Below are positions 42,104 through 51,219 of a stretch of 64,000 nt of DNA, piece by piece. The stretch comes from Sphingomonas donggukensis. Lineage in GTDB: Bacteria; Pseudomonadota; Alphaproteobacteria; Sphingomonadales; Sphingomonadaceae. Position 1 is the first letter of the stretch. Each line of letters opens with the position of its first letter. A model generated the notes under the pieces. It saw nothing but the letters and a program-made list of their open reading frames with translations. It ran no database searches and was not told the DNA's origin. Both the position numbers and the translations under genes were made by a program. The stretch lies in contig NZ_CP098401.1 of NCBI RefSeq assembly GCF_023674425.1, positions 2,170,001 to 2,234,000 on the forward strand, in the 5' to 3' direction.

Positions 42104-44320
42104 ATGAGTTACAACAAGTTTGCGCCCGGCACGCTCATCTACATCGACGGCGCGGAGTTCCGAGCGGAAGGCTACAGCAAGGGCCGCATCGGCCTCATCA
42201 ATACCGTGACCGGTGCCAGCTACCTGTGCCGCGACAAGGACGGAGAGTTCGGCCTGCTCACCGACGACGAGTTCGACAGCTTGCTCGAAGGCGGTCGGCT
42301 TAAGATCGTTAGCCCCCGCACCACCGATCGCGTTCGCCTTCAAAATGAGGTGTCGCAAATCTCCCTCGCGCAGGCGAGCAAGGCGGATCCCGGCATCGAG
42401 AAGATGATCGAGCAGTGCCGTCTGCTTGACGATTTGGGCGTACCCAATGGCGACAAAGCGATCCTGCGGGCCCTGGCGAAACGGTGGGACGCGGAAATGA
42501 TCGCAAAGCACGGTCCGCACGACCCGCCGCGCACGATCCGGTATTGGCGCAGCAAGCGAGGGCGCCCGGGGAACCGGCATCCCCGCGACATGGTGAGGCT
42601 CAACCGCGTCGCGGTTGCGCGGCGTTCACCCAACAACGCAAACCGCCAAGTGCTCTGGAAGCATGCGATCGAGGGGTGGACCGTCAAGGCGCTGCCCAAG
42701 CATGTCCACGCTTCCTACGCGGCAGAGATTCGCCAGATCAACGAGGGCCGGCACCCGCTCTTTCCAAAGCCTGAAGAACCTTACAAGACCGTTTCCCAGC
42801 GCACGGTCCGCCGCGCATACGATTGGCTCGAATCCAGCGCCACTGTGGCCACGAAGGATGGCAAGGCGGCCGTCGAGCAGGACTGGAGGGGGGCCGGCCG
42901 CTCGCTCACCGCCGATTTCGCCTTCCACAGGGTCATCATCGACCACACCCGGCTCAACGCGTTCGCCGTCGACGACGAATTCGAGATCGTGCTCGGCCGT
43001 CCGTGGCTGACCTTGGCAATCGACGTGCGGACGCGCGCCATCGTCGCCTCGCTGATCAGCTTCACGTCGCCATGCTCTTGGACGGTCGGTGAGATCCTGC
43101 GCCGGATGGCTCTCCCCAAGCGCCCTCCGTCCGAGATGGCGGAGCGATACCCGGTCCTTCGAAAGATTCGAGGCAAGCCGACGGAGATCGTCGTCGACAA
43201 CGCGGCGGAGTTCCGCAGCCATACGATGGAGGCCGCAGCGCGGGGCGCCGGCATCGGCGTTCGCTTCTGCCCGATCAAGGCTCCACGCTACCGTGCTGTT
43301 GGCGAGCGCGCCATGGGCACCATCAACCGCGAGATTTGCGGCCTGCTCCCCGGCCGGGTGCTTCCCCCGCACGACGCGCGCCGATTCTCCCACAATCCCG
43401 AGGACGAGGCCTGCGTTTTGATGCGTGACCTCGAGGCCGTCGCGAACATGGCGATCGCAATCTACCATACCGAGCCCCACTCCGGCATCGGCGACCGCCA
43501 ACCCGCTCTCATGATCGAACATGAGATGAACAGGCACGGCATCACCAACTTCGCAGACCTCGACTCCTTTCGCATCGACACGATGAAGATCGCGGAGGAC
43601 GCGCAGGTAACGCCGAGCGGCATACGTGCGTTCGGCATGCGGTATCACAACATCCTGGCGGTGCCGTCATTGCTCGACGACCTCGTGCCGCTGGAAGGCC
43701 GCCGACAGCGACGCGACGATTCCACGGCGACCGTCGATTTCCGCTACGATCCGATGGATATCGGCCGCATCCATGTTTGGAACCGTCGAAGCCGAAAGTT
43801 CGTCGAGCTCACGTGCTCGGACGAGCGGTATGCCGATGGGATGCCCGAATGGTTCCACATGCAAATCGGGGCCAAGGCTAAGCAGGACAAAGAGGCCTTC
43901 AATACGGAGGACGAGCGTCTGGCCGCCAGATCCCGAATGATCCAGGCTATCCGCGACATCAGTCTAACCGCAAAGAAGAAGTCCCGCGAGAACCTGGCCA
44001 GGCTGCTGGAAATCCGGCACCACCGCGAGATCGTCGGCAACATCGTCGAGCTGAGCACGATCGAGCCGGAACCCGTTTCGATCGACGAATTCATCGCATG
44101 CGACCGCGCCGCCCTGACGTCGCTCGACCAGGAGATCCTCTCCAGCAGGCCGGTGGCCAGGGAGCGGAAGTCCCACGCGAACATGCGCGGACGCCATGCC
44201 GAACGTGAGGCCCGGGACCCCCGCGACGCCGGTCAGCCCCGCCCCGAGCCGACGCCCCCCGAGCCCGGCCAAGCCCGGCGCCGTCCCCGTGTCAAAGCCG
44301 CACGAGGAGGTTTCGAATGA
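42104..44320 (+). CDS. tnsB: TnsB-like DDE transposase
   Basis: 738 aa from the ATG at 42104 (AAGGAG upstream). The rve-type catalytic core has D280 (VIIDHTRLNAF), D365 (EIVVDNAAEFRS) and E401 (YRAVGERAMGTINRE), with 35 residues between the last two, so it is complete. N-terminal HTH domains (about 90-250) bind the end repeats, and the C-terminal tail (Pro/Arg-rich after about 700) should contact TnsC. TnsB joins the 3' ends to the target. Its stop overlaps the tnsC start (ATGA). Confidence 0.93.
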   Translation: MSYNKFAPGTLIYIDGAEFRAEGYSKGRIGLINTVTGASYLCRDKDGEFGLLTDDEFDSLLEGGRLKIVSPRTTDRVRLQNEVSQISLAQASKADPGIEKMIEQCRLLDDLGVPNGDKAILRALAKRWDAEMIAKHGPHDPPRTIRYWRSKRGRPGNRHPRDMVRLNRVAVARRSPNNANRQVLWKHAIEGWTVKALPKHVHASYAAEIRQINEGRHPLFPKPEEPYKTVSQRTVRRAYDWLESSATVATKDGKAAVEQDWRGAGRSLTADFAFHRVIIDHTRLNAFAVDDEFEIVLGRPWLTLAIDVRTRAIVASLISFTSPCSWTVGEILRRMALPKRPPSEMAERYPVLRKIRGKPTEIVVDNAAEFRSHTMEAAARGAGIGVRFCPIKAPRYRAVGERAMGTINREICGLLPGRVLPPHDARRFSHNPEDEACVLMRDLEAVANMAIAIYHTEPHSGIGDRQPALMIEHEMNRHGITNFADLDSFRIDTMKIAEDAQVTPSGIRAFGMRYHNILAVPSLLDDLVPLEGRRQRRDDSTATVDFRYDPMDIGRIHVWNRRSRKFVELTCSDERYADGMPEWFHMQIGAKAKQDKEAFNTEDERLAARSRMIQAIRDISLTAKKKSRENLARLLEIRHHREIVGNIVELSTIEPEPVSIDEFIACDRAALTSLDQEILSSRPVARERKSHANMRGRHAEREARDPRDAGQPRPEPTPPEPGQARRRPRVKAARGGFE

Positions 44321-45222
44321 CTGAGAAAGCCAGTGAGAGGGCCGCGCGCATCGGCGCGGCCCGAGCCGAGTTCGACGGCATCGTCGTCGACTATCCGCCC
44401 ACGACCGCCGCAATCGAGACGATCGAGGAGCTGCGCGTCGCGACGCGGCTGCGCCCCGCCAGCACGCCTTGTGGCGGGATCCTGCTCAACGCCCCCATCG
44501 GCACCGGCAAAACCTCGACGGTGCGGCAGGCGGCTACCTATGCCGCAAGCACCGCCCCCGAGGGGAACACGCCGATCCTGCTCGTGGAAATGCCCACGGC
44601 CGGATCGACCGACTCGGTGCCGTCCGCCATCCTTGGGGCATTGGGCCACGCCCGCCCGGACCTCGGCAAGCCGGCGGCGCGGTGGCTCCGCGCTGTCGCG
44701 GATATGCGAGCCCGGGGCGTCGAGATCCTCGTCTTTGACGAGTTCAATCGCGCCAATCGCCGCCCCACGATGAGCCGACCGATCGCCACCAGCATCCGCG
44801 AGCACATCATGGATGCCGGTGTCGCCGCCGTGGTCTTCGTCGGAACCGCCGACGCAGCCGTTGTCCTCGACCAGTGCCCCGAGTTGCTCGACCGCCTCGA
44901 GGGCGAGATCGACCTCAGCCCGCTCGAATGGTGCGATGAGGAAGACCGCGAGCTCTTCACGGATTTCGTAAAGGACATCGATCAGGCACTGGTCGACAAG
45001 CGACTCCTGGATGAACACTCCGGCCTAGGGAAGGCGAAGGTCGCACAACGGCTGTGCGAGGCGTCGAGAGGCCGGCTGCGCCCCCTCATGCGGATCGTGC
45101 GGGGAGCTATGGCAATCGCGATGAAACGGGACGGCACCTCGATCAGCGTGGCTGATCTCCACGACGCCACTGAGGACTACGCAAAGCGCTTCCGCATGAT
45201 CGAACGGAACCCTTTCGCATGA
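44317..45222 (+). CDS. tnsC: TnsC/TniB-like AAA+ ATPase
   Basis: 301 aa. Walker A is APIGTGKTS (residues about 59-67) and Walker B EILVFDEFNRANRR (about 136-149); a sensor region VVFVGTADAAVV follows. It links the target selector (TniQ) to the transposase and is regulated by ATP. The length is closer to TniB-type TnsC than to the 555-aa TnsC of Tn7. It overlaps tnsB and tniQ by 4 bp each, so the three are tightly coupled. Confidence 0.93.
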   Translation: MTEKASERAARIGAARAEFDGIVVDYPPTTAAIETIEELRVATRLRPASTPCGGILLNAPIGTGKTSTVRQAATYAASTAPEGNTPILLVEMPTAGSTDSVPSAILGALGHARPDLGKPAARWLRAVADMRARGVEILVFDEFNRANRRPTMSRPIATSIREHIMDAGVAAVVFVGTADAAVVLDQCPELLDRLEGEIDLSPLEWCDEEDRELFTDFVKDIDQALVDKRLLDEHSGLGKAKVAQRLCEASRGRLRPLMRIVRGAMAIAMKRDGTSISVADLHDATEDYAKRFRMIERNPFA

Positions 45223-47099
45223 GCGTCGTCGACCAGATGCCGCCGAAGGCGCCTTGGCGCGTCAGCACCGTCCGCCCGCCCCTGCCGGGCGAGTCGGCGG
45301 ATGGGCTCGTCGCCCGCGTGGCGGCCGGCGAGTTCGCCAACCGCACGTTCGAGATCACTTCCATGGCTGGCGCGGATTTCACCCATCGCGCTGCAGTCTC
45401 GCGGCAAGACGCACGCGGCATCTCTATTGTCGCTGATTGCCTCCGCGTCGATCCTGAGGATTTAGCGCAACGCTGTGCCGTGGTGCAGGGCGGACCCCAA
45501 CGGACCCGACGAAATGCGTTCTTCGGAACGTCGATCGACGCGCTTCACGTGGTGACGACGGTGCGTCGGTTCGCGCCCGCTTCACTCGTCATTTCTGAAC
45601 ACCACCGCGCGCTGTGGATGCTTCGCCCACTTCCGTTCTGTGAGGAGACCTGGCAGTTCTTGGCGCAGAATTGCCCGAATCCGCATTGCGGCTTTACCCA
45701 ACGCTGGCAGCTCACCAACGGGGTTGGCCTCTGTGATTCCTGCGGAGAACCTCTCACGCGCGCCCAAGCCGAAGTCGTGCCGCATGCCCTGCGCACGAAC
45801 CTGGGCCACGCCGTTGGCCTCGTGCATCCGGATCCGGAGCGTCGCAGCCAATCACTGGGGCTGCTTCCCCCAGAGATCTCCAAGTTGCCACTCGGAAATC
45901 TGTTCGACCTAATGTGCGCCTTGGCTGGCGTGTTCGATCCGGAAGTGCGTTTTAAGAGCTCGAGGCGCGCAATAGACCCTAACGCCCCTCATCCACTTGT
46001 CGCGGCGGCGATGGCGGGCGCCTGGTCCGTGCTGTCTACATGGCCTGAAGGTTTCGAGCGGCTTGCCGGGGACCGCCTTGCAACGCGGGTTGGAAGATTC
46101 GGAGACGGTAATTCTGGAGCTACCCTCGACTTCTTGCTCACACCCTCGCGCACCAAACTCGCGCCGGACGTGGCAAGTGTCATTGAGCAGATGCGGGAGC
46201 GGCTCAGCGGCAATGCCACTGACGGCTATCACGTTCGTGTCGCAGCCGCCCGCACCGGCAGCACCGCTAGCGCAATGGCCGCCGCCCGACGGCGCGGCGA
46301 AGTGCCCACGGTGTTCCACCTGAATGGCCGCAGAGTGTTGCCCCTGATCGAGCGCACTGCAATCGATGCTATGACTTCGATGGTTCGGACTCCGCACCGG
46401 TATGCAGCCGCGCATCTCGGCGTCACCTTTCGTGCCGTGGAGGAGTTGATCCTCTGCGGCCTGCTTGAAGCGGGCGGACAACCGCTCAGTCGCTCAACCA
46501 TGGAGACTGTGACGCAGGCGTCGTTGAAGAGGCTGACGGACGATATCCGAGGCGCGGCTGGCCCCGCGCGGAAAGACGCCATTCCGATGCGGCATGCGAT
46601 GCGGAGCGTGGGTGGCCGCCTCAAGCCCTGGGCCGCTGCCATTCAAGCGATGCTCGCTGGCTCGCTGAAGTTTCAAATGGACGACACCGAAGGTCCGCTG
46701 ATGAATCGAGTTGCGGTGCCGCCCGACTATGTGAACCTTATCATCAGCTTGGCCGATATTGCCGATGACGCCGCTCGGCCGTTCGCAACGATGATGTCGA
46801 AGGGCGACGCCGCAGACGCGCTCAACCTTATGCCGCGTCAATACGAGACGGTGCTTCAAAAATGGCCTTCTTCGAATGGGTGGGAACGCACCGTTCCCGT
46901 GGCTGCCGTCGAAAACATGCTTCGAATTTTCGCGTCGGCCTCAGAAATCGCCCATCGGCTCAGCATTCCAGCCGCCGCAGTCCGCCGCCGGATGAGGGAA
47001 CAGGGCGTAGCTCGCTTGTCGGACGCGGGTTATGACCGCGCAGCTTTCGATGCGATCTATGGACCTCGGCTCGGCAGCACTTCTAAAACAGACGACTAG
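45219..47099 (+). CDS. tniQ: TniQ/TnsD-family target selector
   Basis: 626 aa. The TniQ opening PPLPGESADGLVARVA is near residue 22. A zinc finger with CPNPHC and CDSC lies near 152-175, and several HTH-like stretches follow, including MASASEIAHRLSIPAAAVRRRM-type helices at the C-terminus. It is longer than the minimal TniQ of CRISPR-linked elements and nearer to TnsD-type selectors, which fits sequence-specific targeting of a fixed site. The natural candidate target is the tRNA-Gln gene 7 bp from the left end. No second TniQ is present. Confidence 0.9.
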   Translation: MSVVDQMPPKAPWRVSTVRPPLPGESADGLVARVAAGEFANRTFEITSMAGADFTHRAAVSRQDARGISIVADCLRVDPEDLAQRCAVVQGGPQRTRRNAFFGTSIDALHVVTTVRRFAPASLVISEHHRALWMLRPLPFCEETWQFLAQNCPNPHCGFTQRWQLTNGVGLCDSCGEPLTRAQAEVVPHALRTNLGHAVGLVHPDPERRSQSLGLLPPEISKLPLGNLFDLMCALAGVFDPEVRFKSSRRAIDPNAPHPLVAAAMAGAWSVLSTWPEGFERLAGDRLATRVGRFGDGNSGATLDFLLTPSRTKLAPDVASVIEQMRERLSGNATDGYHVRVAAARTGSTASAMAAARRRGEVPTVFHLNGRRVLPLIERTAIDAMTSMVRTPHRYAAAHLGVTFRAVEELILCGLLEAGGQPLSRSTMETVTQASLKRLTDDIRGAAGPARKDAIPMRHAMRSVGGRLKPWAAAIQAMLAGSLKFQMDDTEGPLMNRVAVPPDYVNLIISLADIADDAARPFATMMSKGDAADALNLMPRQYETVLQKWPSSNGWERTVPVAAVENMLRIFASASEIAHRLSIPAAAVRRRMREQGVARLSDAGYDRAAFDAIYGPRLGSTSKTDD

Positions 47100-47184
47100 C
47101 GTGATGGTCCGCAGCTCTCGGCTCGACAATCCACCGTGGATCGCATCAGCATTTCATTAAGATGGGCACGACTACCCTAGTGCC

Positions 47185-47658
47185 GTGAACAGCTACCTCT
47201 GCCCAGATTGGCTAAAGTGCCGCAAGGTCACAGACCTCGAATATGCCAGATGGCTGGAAGCACAAACTTCAAGCATCTGGGCTCGCGAACTGGACTGCGG
47301 CAAAGGCACTTTCGCGACGAAGGTCGAACTCAAGCAGACCTTACATCGCGCGGCTCATGCCAGCACGGGTTTTGACCCCTATACGGGCGCCCGCTTTTTC
47401 GTGAAGCATATGCGCACCGGCTGGATCGACAGCCAGGCGCACCTCAAGGGCAACAGGCACTACCAGAGTCTTCGCAGATGCATGCCCTCGTTTGATCACG
47501 TTCGAGGCCTCGGCCACAAGGCATATGAACTCTGCACCCGGGAAACCAACAGCGCCAAGAGCTTCATGTCTCCGGCTCAGTTCATCGATCTATGCCACCG
47601 AGTGGCTCGGCACCGCAGCGTCAACCCGTCACTAGAGCAGGTCTCCGCACGCCAGTAG
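47185..47658 (+). CDS. small cargo or accessory protein downstream of tniQ (157 aa)
   Basis: GTG start without a good ribosome site, 85 bp after the tniQ stop. The protein is basic and contains CPDWLKCRKV, ELDCGKGTFATK, ARFFVKHMRTGWIDSQAH and two more cysteines. I do not recognise a family. Its place between tniQ and the right-end binding sites suggests an accessory transposition factor or late cargo. Confidence 0.5.
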   Translation: MNSYLCPDWLKCRKVTDLEYARWLEAQTSSIWARELDCGKGTFATKVELKQTLHRAAHASTGFDPYTGARFFVKHMRTGWIDSQAHLKGNRHYQSLRRCMPSFDHVRGLGHKAYELCTRETNSAKSFMSPAQFIDLCHRVARHRSVNPSLEQVSARQ

Positions 47659-47780
47659 GCAGATGCGGCTCTCGCTCTGCGCGCACCAGAATCAGAACGC
47701 AAAAGGGTGCAGTGTCTTATCAGCCGCGAGCATCTCCACTGGACTATCGAGATGCCAGCTAACCTACTGATATTGAACGA

Positions 47781-47894
47781 TCGGGCAATGACCTGTCCAA
47801 AAAGCGCGAGTTCGGGCAATGTCTTTGGCATCGGGCAACCTCCCCCTTTTGTCACTACGAGGGGACTGCGGGCAAAGTCTCCTGACAAGGGACA
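47781..47894 (-). repeat. transposon right end with four TnsB-type binding sites
   Basis: Four copies of CGGGCAA(A/T/C): 47782-47792 (CGGGCAATGAC), 47813-47823 (CGGGCAATGTC), 47832-47842 (CGGGCAACCTC) and 47869-47879 (CGGGCAAAGTC), all in one orientation, with starts 31, 19 and 37 bp apart. The end itself reads TGTCCCTTGTCA on the minus strand. Against three units at the left end this gives the asymmetric ends typical of Tn7-like elements. Confidence 0.85.
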
Positions 47895-47899
47895 TCCTC
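47895..47899. repeat. target site duplication, right copy (TCCTC)
   Basis: Exact match to the 5 bp at 17585-17589, immediately after the last base of the transposon. Joining the two flanks would restore the tRNA-Gln to S41-peptidase junction. Confidence 0.9.
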
Positions 47900-48081
47900 C
47901 GCATCCGGTAGCAATCGCACCCGATACGTCGAGCATATCCCCGTTGCATTCGATCGCCCTGTTTCGCAGCGGCACCATGCCCACCGCGCGTCCGTTCATC
48001 GGGGGTGAAGCCGCCGCACATTAATTGGCGACTCGTCCCGATTTTTTCGATAAGCGTCTGGCGTACAGAGGGAAAATCTCG

Positions 48082-49548
48082 ATGAAGCGTCGTCCGTCCA
48101 CTGCCCTTGTTGCCCTTGCCGCGCTGTTGTCCGCCTGTGGCGGGGGATCGGGGGGCGGGACGGTCGGGTCGACTGCCGGCACATCGACGCCGACGCCGAC
48201 GAGCTCAACGCCCACTCCGACGACGACCGCGGGCTGTTCGCTGCGCGAGCGGCAGGACTGGGCGGCGGCGCAGCTGCGCGAATGGTATCTGTTCCCCGAG
48301 CTGCTGCCGGCCTCGCTCGATCCCACCCCCTATACCTCGGTCGACACCTATATCGACGCGCTGACCGCGACCGCGCGGGCGCAGCGCAAGGACCGGTATT
48401 TCACCTACCTGACCTCGATCGCGGCGGAGAACGCCTATTATGCGTCGGGGCAGACCGCGGGCTTCGGCTTCCGCCTGACGACCAACACCGCGCAGCGCCG
48501 CGTGTTCGTCGCCGAATCGTTCGAGGGCACGTCGGCGCTCGCCGCCGGGATCGACCGCGGGACCGAGATCCTGGCGATCGGCACGAGCGAATCGAGCCTG
48601 CGCACCGTCAGCGACATCATCGCCGCCGAAGGGTCGAACGGCGTGACCAATGCGCTGGGCCCGAACACCGCCGGCACCGCGCGCGTGCTGCGCGTCACCG
48701 ATGCCGCGGGCACGCGCAACGTGACGATCGCCAAGACCGATTACGAGCTGACGCCGGTATCCTCGCGCTACGGCGCCAAGATCCTGGACGACGGCGGCAA
48801 GAAGGTCGGCTACGTCAACCTGCGCACCTTCATCTCGACCGCCGACCCCGGCCTGCGCGCCGCGTTCGCGCAGTTCCGCGCCGCCGGCGTGACCGAGGTC
48901 GTGGTCGACCTGCGCTACAACGGCGGCGGGCTGGTTTCGATCGCGCAGCTGTTCGGCGACCTGCTCGGCGCCGGGCGGTCGACCTCGGACGTGTTCAGCT
49001 ACACCACGTTCAACGCGGCCAAGTCCGCCAACAACGAAACCCGCAACTTCATGACCCAGCCGCAGGCGATCGCGGCGACGAAGATCGCGTTCATCGGCAC
49101 CGGCGGCACCGCGTCGGCGAGCGAGCTGGTGATGAACGCCTACATCCCCTACCTGCATGCCAATGCCGCACTGATCGGCACCAACACCTATGGCAAGCCG
49201 GTCGGCCAGATCGCGATCGACCGGGCGTCCTGCGACGACCGGCTGCGCGTGATCGCGTTCGCGACGCAGAATGCCGCGCGGCAGGGCAATTACTTCGATG
49301 GCCTGGCAACGGTGATGGAGAAGACCTGCGCCGCGGGCGACGACGTCACCTATCCGCTCGGCGACGCGCGCGAATCGTCGGTGAAGGCGGCGCTCGATTT
49401 CCTCGCCGGGCGCAGCTGCACCTCGATCGCGACGGCCAGCGCGACATCGGCGTTGCGCGCGGACGAGCCGGCGCTGCTCGAGCGGCGCGAGCTGCTGACG
49501 CCCGAGCGTCCGAACACCGCGCAGCGCGAGGTGCCGGGGCTGTTCTAG
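48082..49548 (+). CDS. S41-family (C-terminal processing-type) peptidase, lipoprotein
   Basis: 488 aa from the ATG at 48082; upstream codons lie outside the signal peptide. The lipobox is ALLSACGG, followed by a Ser/Thr/Pro linker. A PDZ-like domain (about 110-210) precedes the S41 core, with the nucleophile serine in GGTASASELVMNAYIP and the lysine in NTYGKPVGQIAID. VGYVNLRTFI and VVVDLRYNGGG are standard. It probably acts on misfolded or signal proteins in the periplasm. Its stop shares CTAG with the convergent DapF-like gene. Confidence 0.9.
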   Translation: MKRRPSTALVALAALLSACGGGSGGGTVGSTAGTSTPTPTSSTPTPTTTAGCSLRERQDWAAAQLREWYLFPELLPASLDPTPYTSVDTYIDALTATARAQRKDRYFTYLTSIAAENAYYASGQTAGFGFRLTTNTAQRRVFVAESFEGTSALAAGIDRGTEILAIGTSESSLRTVSDIIAAEGSNGVTNALGPNTAGTARVLRVTDAAGTRNVTIAKTDYELTPVSSRYGAKILDDGGKKVGYVNLRTFISTADPGLRAAFAQFRAAGVTEVVVDLRYNGGGLVSIAQLFGDLLGAGRSTSDVFSYTTFNAAKSANNETRNFMTQPQAIAATKIAFIGTGGTASASELVMNAYIPYLHANAALIGTNTYGKPVGQIAIDRASCDDRLRVIAFATQNAARQGNYFDGLATVMEKTCAAGDDVTYPLGDARESSVKAALDFLAGRSCTSIATASATSALRADEPALLERRELLTPERPNTAQREVPGLF

Positions 49549-50519
49549 GCTGAGGCTGAGGCTGAGGCTGAGGCTGAGGCGGGGACCGCGACCGCCGCCC
49601 AGGCCGCGACCTCGTCGTCGCGGCGGCGGGTGATGGTGAGGGGGCCGGGCGCACCGGTCGCCAGGTCGATGTCGATCGCGCCGTCCCATTCGAACGTGGC
49701 GTTGCCGGCGATGGTCACGACCGCGCCGGCTTGGGGCGCGGTCGCGGTACCGCGCACGAAGCCGCCGGGGTTGCGCACGACGATCTCGCGCCCGAACGCC
49801 ACCCGCCCGGTCAGCCCCGCGGCATAGACCGACGCCGCCATCGCGCTGCCGCAGGCGTCGGTCAGCCCGACCCCGCGTTCGAAGGTGCGCACGAACAGGC
49901 CGTCGTCGCGCAATTCGACGAACGAGACGTTCGCGCGGTCGGCAAGCAGTGCCGGCCCCGCCTCGCACCACTGGCCCAGCGTCACCAGCTCGGCCTCGTC
50001 CACGCGCTCGACGAAACTGACCAGATGCGGATTGGGCATCGCGACCGCGGTGAAGCGCCGGTCGCTCGGCAGGCCGGCGATCGCCGCGTCGATGACCGGG
50101 GCGGCAACGCGCAGGCCGACGTCCACCGGATCGGTCGAGGCCGGGCCGGCCCGTGTCTGCACGGTAACCACGCCCGGCGCGAGCGCATCCACCCGCGCGA
50201 CGCTGGCGGTGCTGACCTTCAGCCGCACGCGCGCCGCGTCCACGCCGAGCGCCTCGAACCCTGCGCGGGCGACGCAGCGCAGGCCGTTCAGGCACGTCTC
50301 CGCCTCCGACCCGTCGGCATTGAACATCCGCATGCCGAACGCGCAGTCGCCCCCGCCCGCGGTCAGCAGCAACACCCCATCGCTGCCGACCGGCCCGGCG
50401 CGGTCCGACAGCGCCCGCGCGACGCTCGCCCACTCGCCGTCGGACAGGTCGAGCGCCCGCGCGTCGATCAGGGGGAAATCATTGCCGCTGCCGTGGCATT
50501 TGATGAAGGCGAAGCGCAT
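49545..50519 (-). CDS. DapF-family (diaminopimelate epimerase-like) racemase
   Basis: 324 aa. The two-cysteine DapF layout is present: first cysteine in FNADGSEAETCLNGLRC (canonical DapF has CGNG, here CLNG) and second in GVGLTDACGSAMAASV (canonical ACGTG). Also seen are KCHGSGNDFPLID and PNPHLVSF. It may be a true lysine/peptidoglycan epimerase with a variant site or a relative acting on another amino acid. The last dozen residues are an artificial-looking (SA)n run from a hexanucleotide repeat beside the stop. Confidence 0.75.
   Translation of the reverse strand: MRFAFIKCHGSGNDFPLIDARALDLSDGEWASVARALSDRAGPVGSDGVLLLTAGGGDCAFGMRMFNADGSEAETCLNGLRCVARAGFEALGVDAARVRLKVSTASVARVDALAPGVVTVQTRAGPASTDPVDVGLRVAAPVIDAAIAGLPSDRRFTAVAMPNPHLVSFVERVDEAELVTLGQWCEAGPALLADRANVSFVELRDDGLFVRTFERGVGLTDACGSAMAASVYAAGLTGRVAFGREIVVRNPGGFVRGTATAPQAGAVVTIAGNATFEWDGAIDIDLATGAPGPLTITRRRDDEVAAWAAVAVPASASASASASA
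49549..49578. repeat. (GCTGAG)5 tandem repeat
   Basis: Five perfect copies directly after the S41 peptidase stop. Because it lies in the 3' coding end of the DapF-like gene, copy-number change would lengthen or shorten that protein by two residues per unit without a frameshift. Confidence 0.9.
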
Positions 50520-50521
50520 CG

Positions 50522-51166
50522 TCAGCCCAGCGACTGCACGAACTGCGTCTCCGCCGCCAGCAGCGGCGCGAAGCTCGGGCGCGACAGGATCGCATCGACA
50601 TAGCCGATGGTGCGCGGATAGAGCGCCGGATCGATCGCAACCGCGATATGGCGGAAATTCGCGAACGGACTGGCGACGGCGATGTCGGCCAGGGTCAGGC
50701 GATCCTCGACCAGGAAGCCCGATGGCGGGATCTGCGTTTCGAGATAGGCGAGCAAAGGCGGCAGGTCGTTGGCCTCGGCGGCGTCGGCGAGCGCGGTGTC
50801 GCCGGGACGCTTCAGCACCTTTGGCGCCACGAAACGGTTGAAGAACATCTTCGCGCCCGCCGCCATCACGATGGTGTCGGCGAATTCGTCGAACCAGATC
50901 GTCCGTCCGCGGGCGCGCGGCTCGGCGGGGATCAGCGACGGCTCGGGATGCTTCGCCTCGACATAGGCGACGATCGCGCTCGAATCGCTCAGGCCATAGT
51001 CGCCGTCGGTGAAGCCCGGCATCTTCCCGAACGGGCTCGCCGCCGCGAATTCGGGGCCGCCGCGCCCCATGCCGCCGGGTTTCAGCTCGGCGGTCAGCCC
51101 TTTTTCCGCGAGGAACGCCATGACCTTGCGGACATAGGGCGACAGGGTCGATCCATAGACGATCAT
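50522..51166 (-). CDS. glutathione S-transferase family protein
   Basis: 214 aa. The N-terminal thioredoxin-like domain (STLSPYVRKVMAFLAEKGL, FGKMPGFTDGDYGLSDSSAI) carries the serine/tyrosine region and the glutathione-binding DSSAI. The C-terminal helical domain contains LTLADIAVASPF. The substrate is unknown. It begins two codons' distance upstream of the DapF-like gene and is probably cotranscribed. Confidence 0.9.
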   Translation of the reverse strand: MIVYGSTLSPYVRKVMAFLAEKGLTAELKPGGMGRGGPEFAAASPFGKMPGFTDGDYGLSDSSAIVAYVEAKHPEPSLIPAEPRARGRTIWFDEFADTIVMAAGAKMFFNRFVAPKVLKRPGDTALADAAEANDLPPLLAYLETQIPPSGFLVEDRLTLADIAVASPFANFRHIAVAIDPALYPRTIGYVDAILSRPSFAPLLAAETQFVQSLG

Positions 51167-51219
51167 GGCAGGCCTCCCGCTGGATGTGCGGCCCGCTCTA
51201 CCAGCGCCGACGCGAAAAT

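Larger units (their letters stand above)
17590..47894 (+). mobile_element. 30.3-kb Tn7-like transposon carrying a defence island
   Basis: The limits are read directly: the left end begins TATCCCTTGCCC, the right end finishes CAAGGGACA, and both are flanked by TCCTC. The termini are imperfect inverted repeats (TATCCCTTGCCC against TGTCCCTTGTCA) and each carries an 11-bp GACTTTGCCCG in inverted orientation. The mobility genes are tnsA (frameshifted), tnsB, tnsC and tniQ at 40596-47099. Cargo occupies 17706 to about 38300. Insertion is 7 bp downstream of tRNA-Gln, with the cargo end next to the tRNA. No Cas genes are present, so targeting is expected to go through TniQ. Base composition is lower in GC than the flanks. 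Confidence 0.93.

Noticed and set aside
47781-47880. CRISPR-like array from the spaced CGGGCAA units
   Set aside because: Units are 11 bp with unequal 19-37 bp spacing and match the opposite transposon end; they are transposase sites. No Cas genes.
48205-50433. 742-codon minus-strand frame over the S41 and DapF-like genes
   Set aside because: Low-complexity, no motif; a shadow of two real genes.
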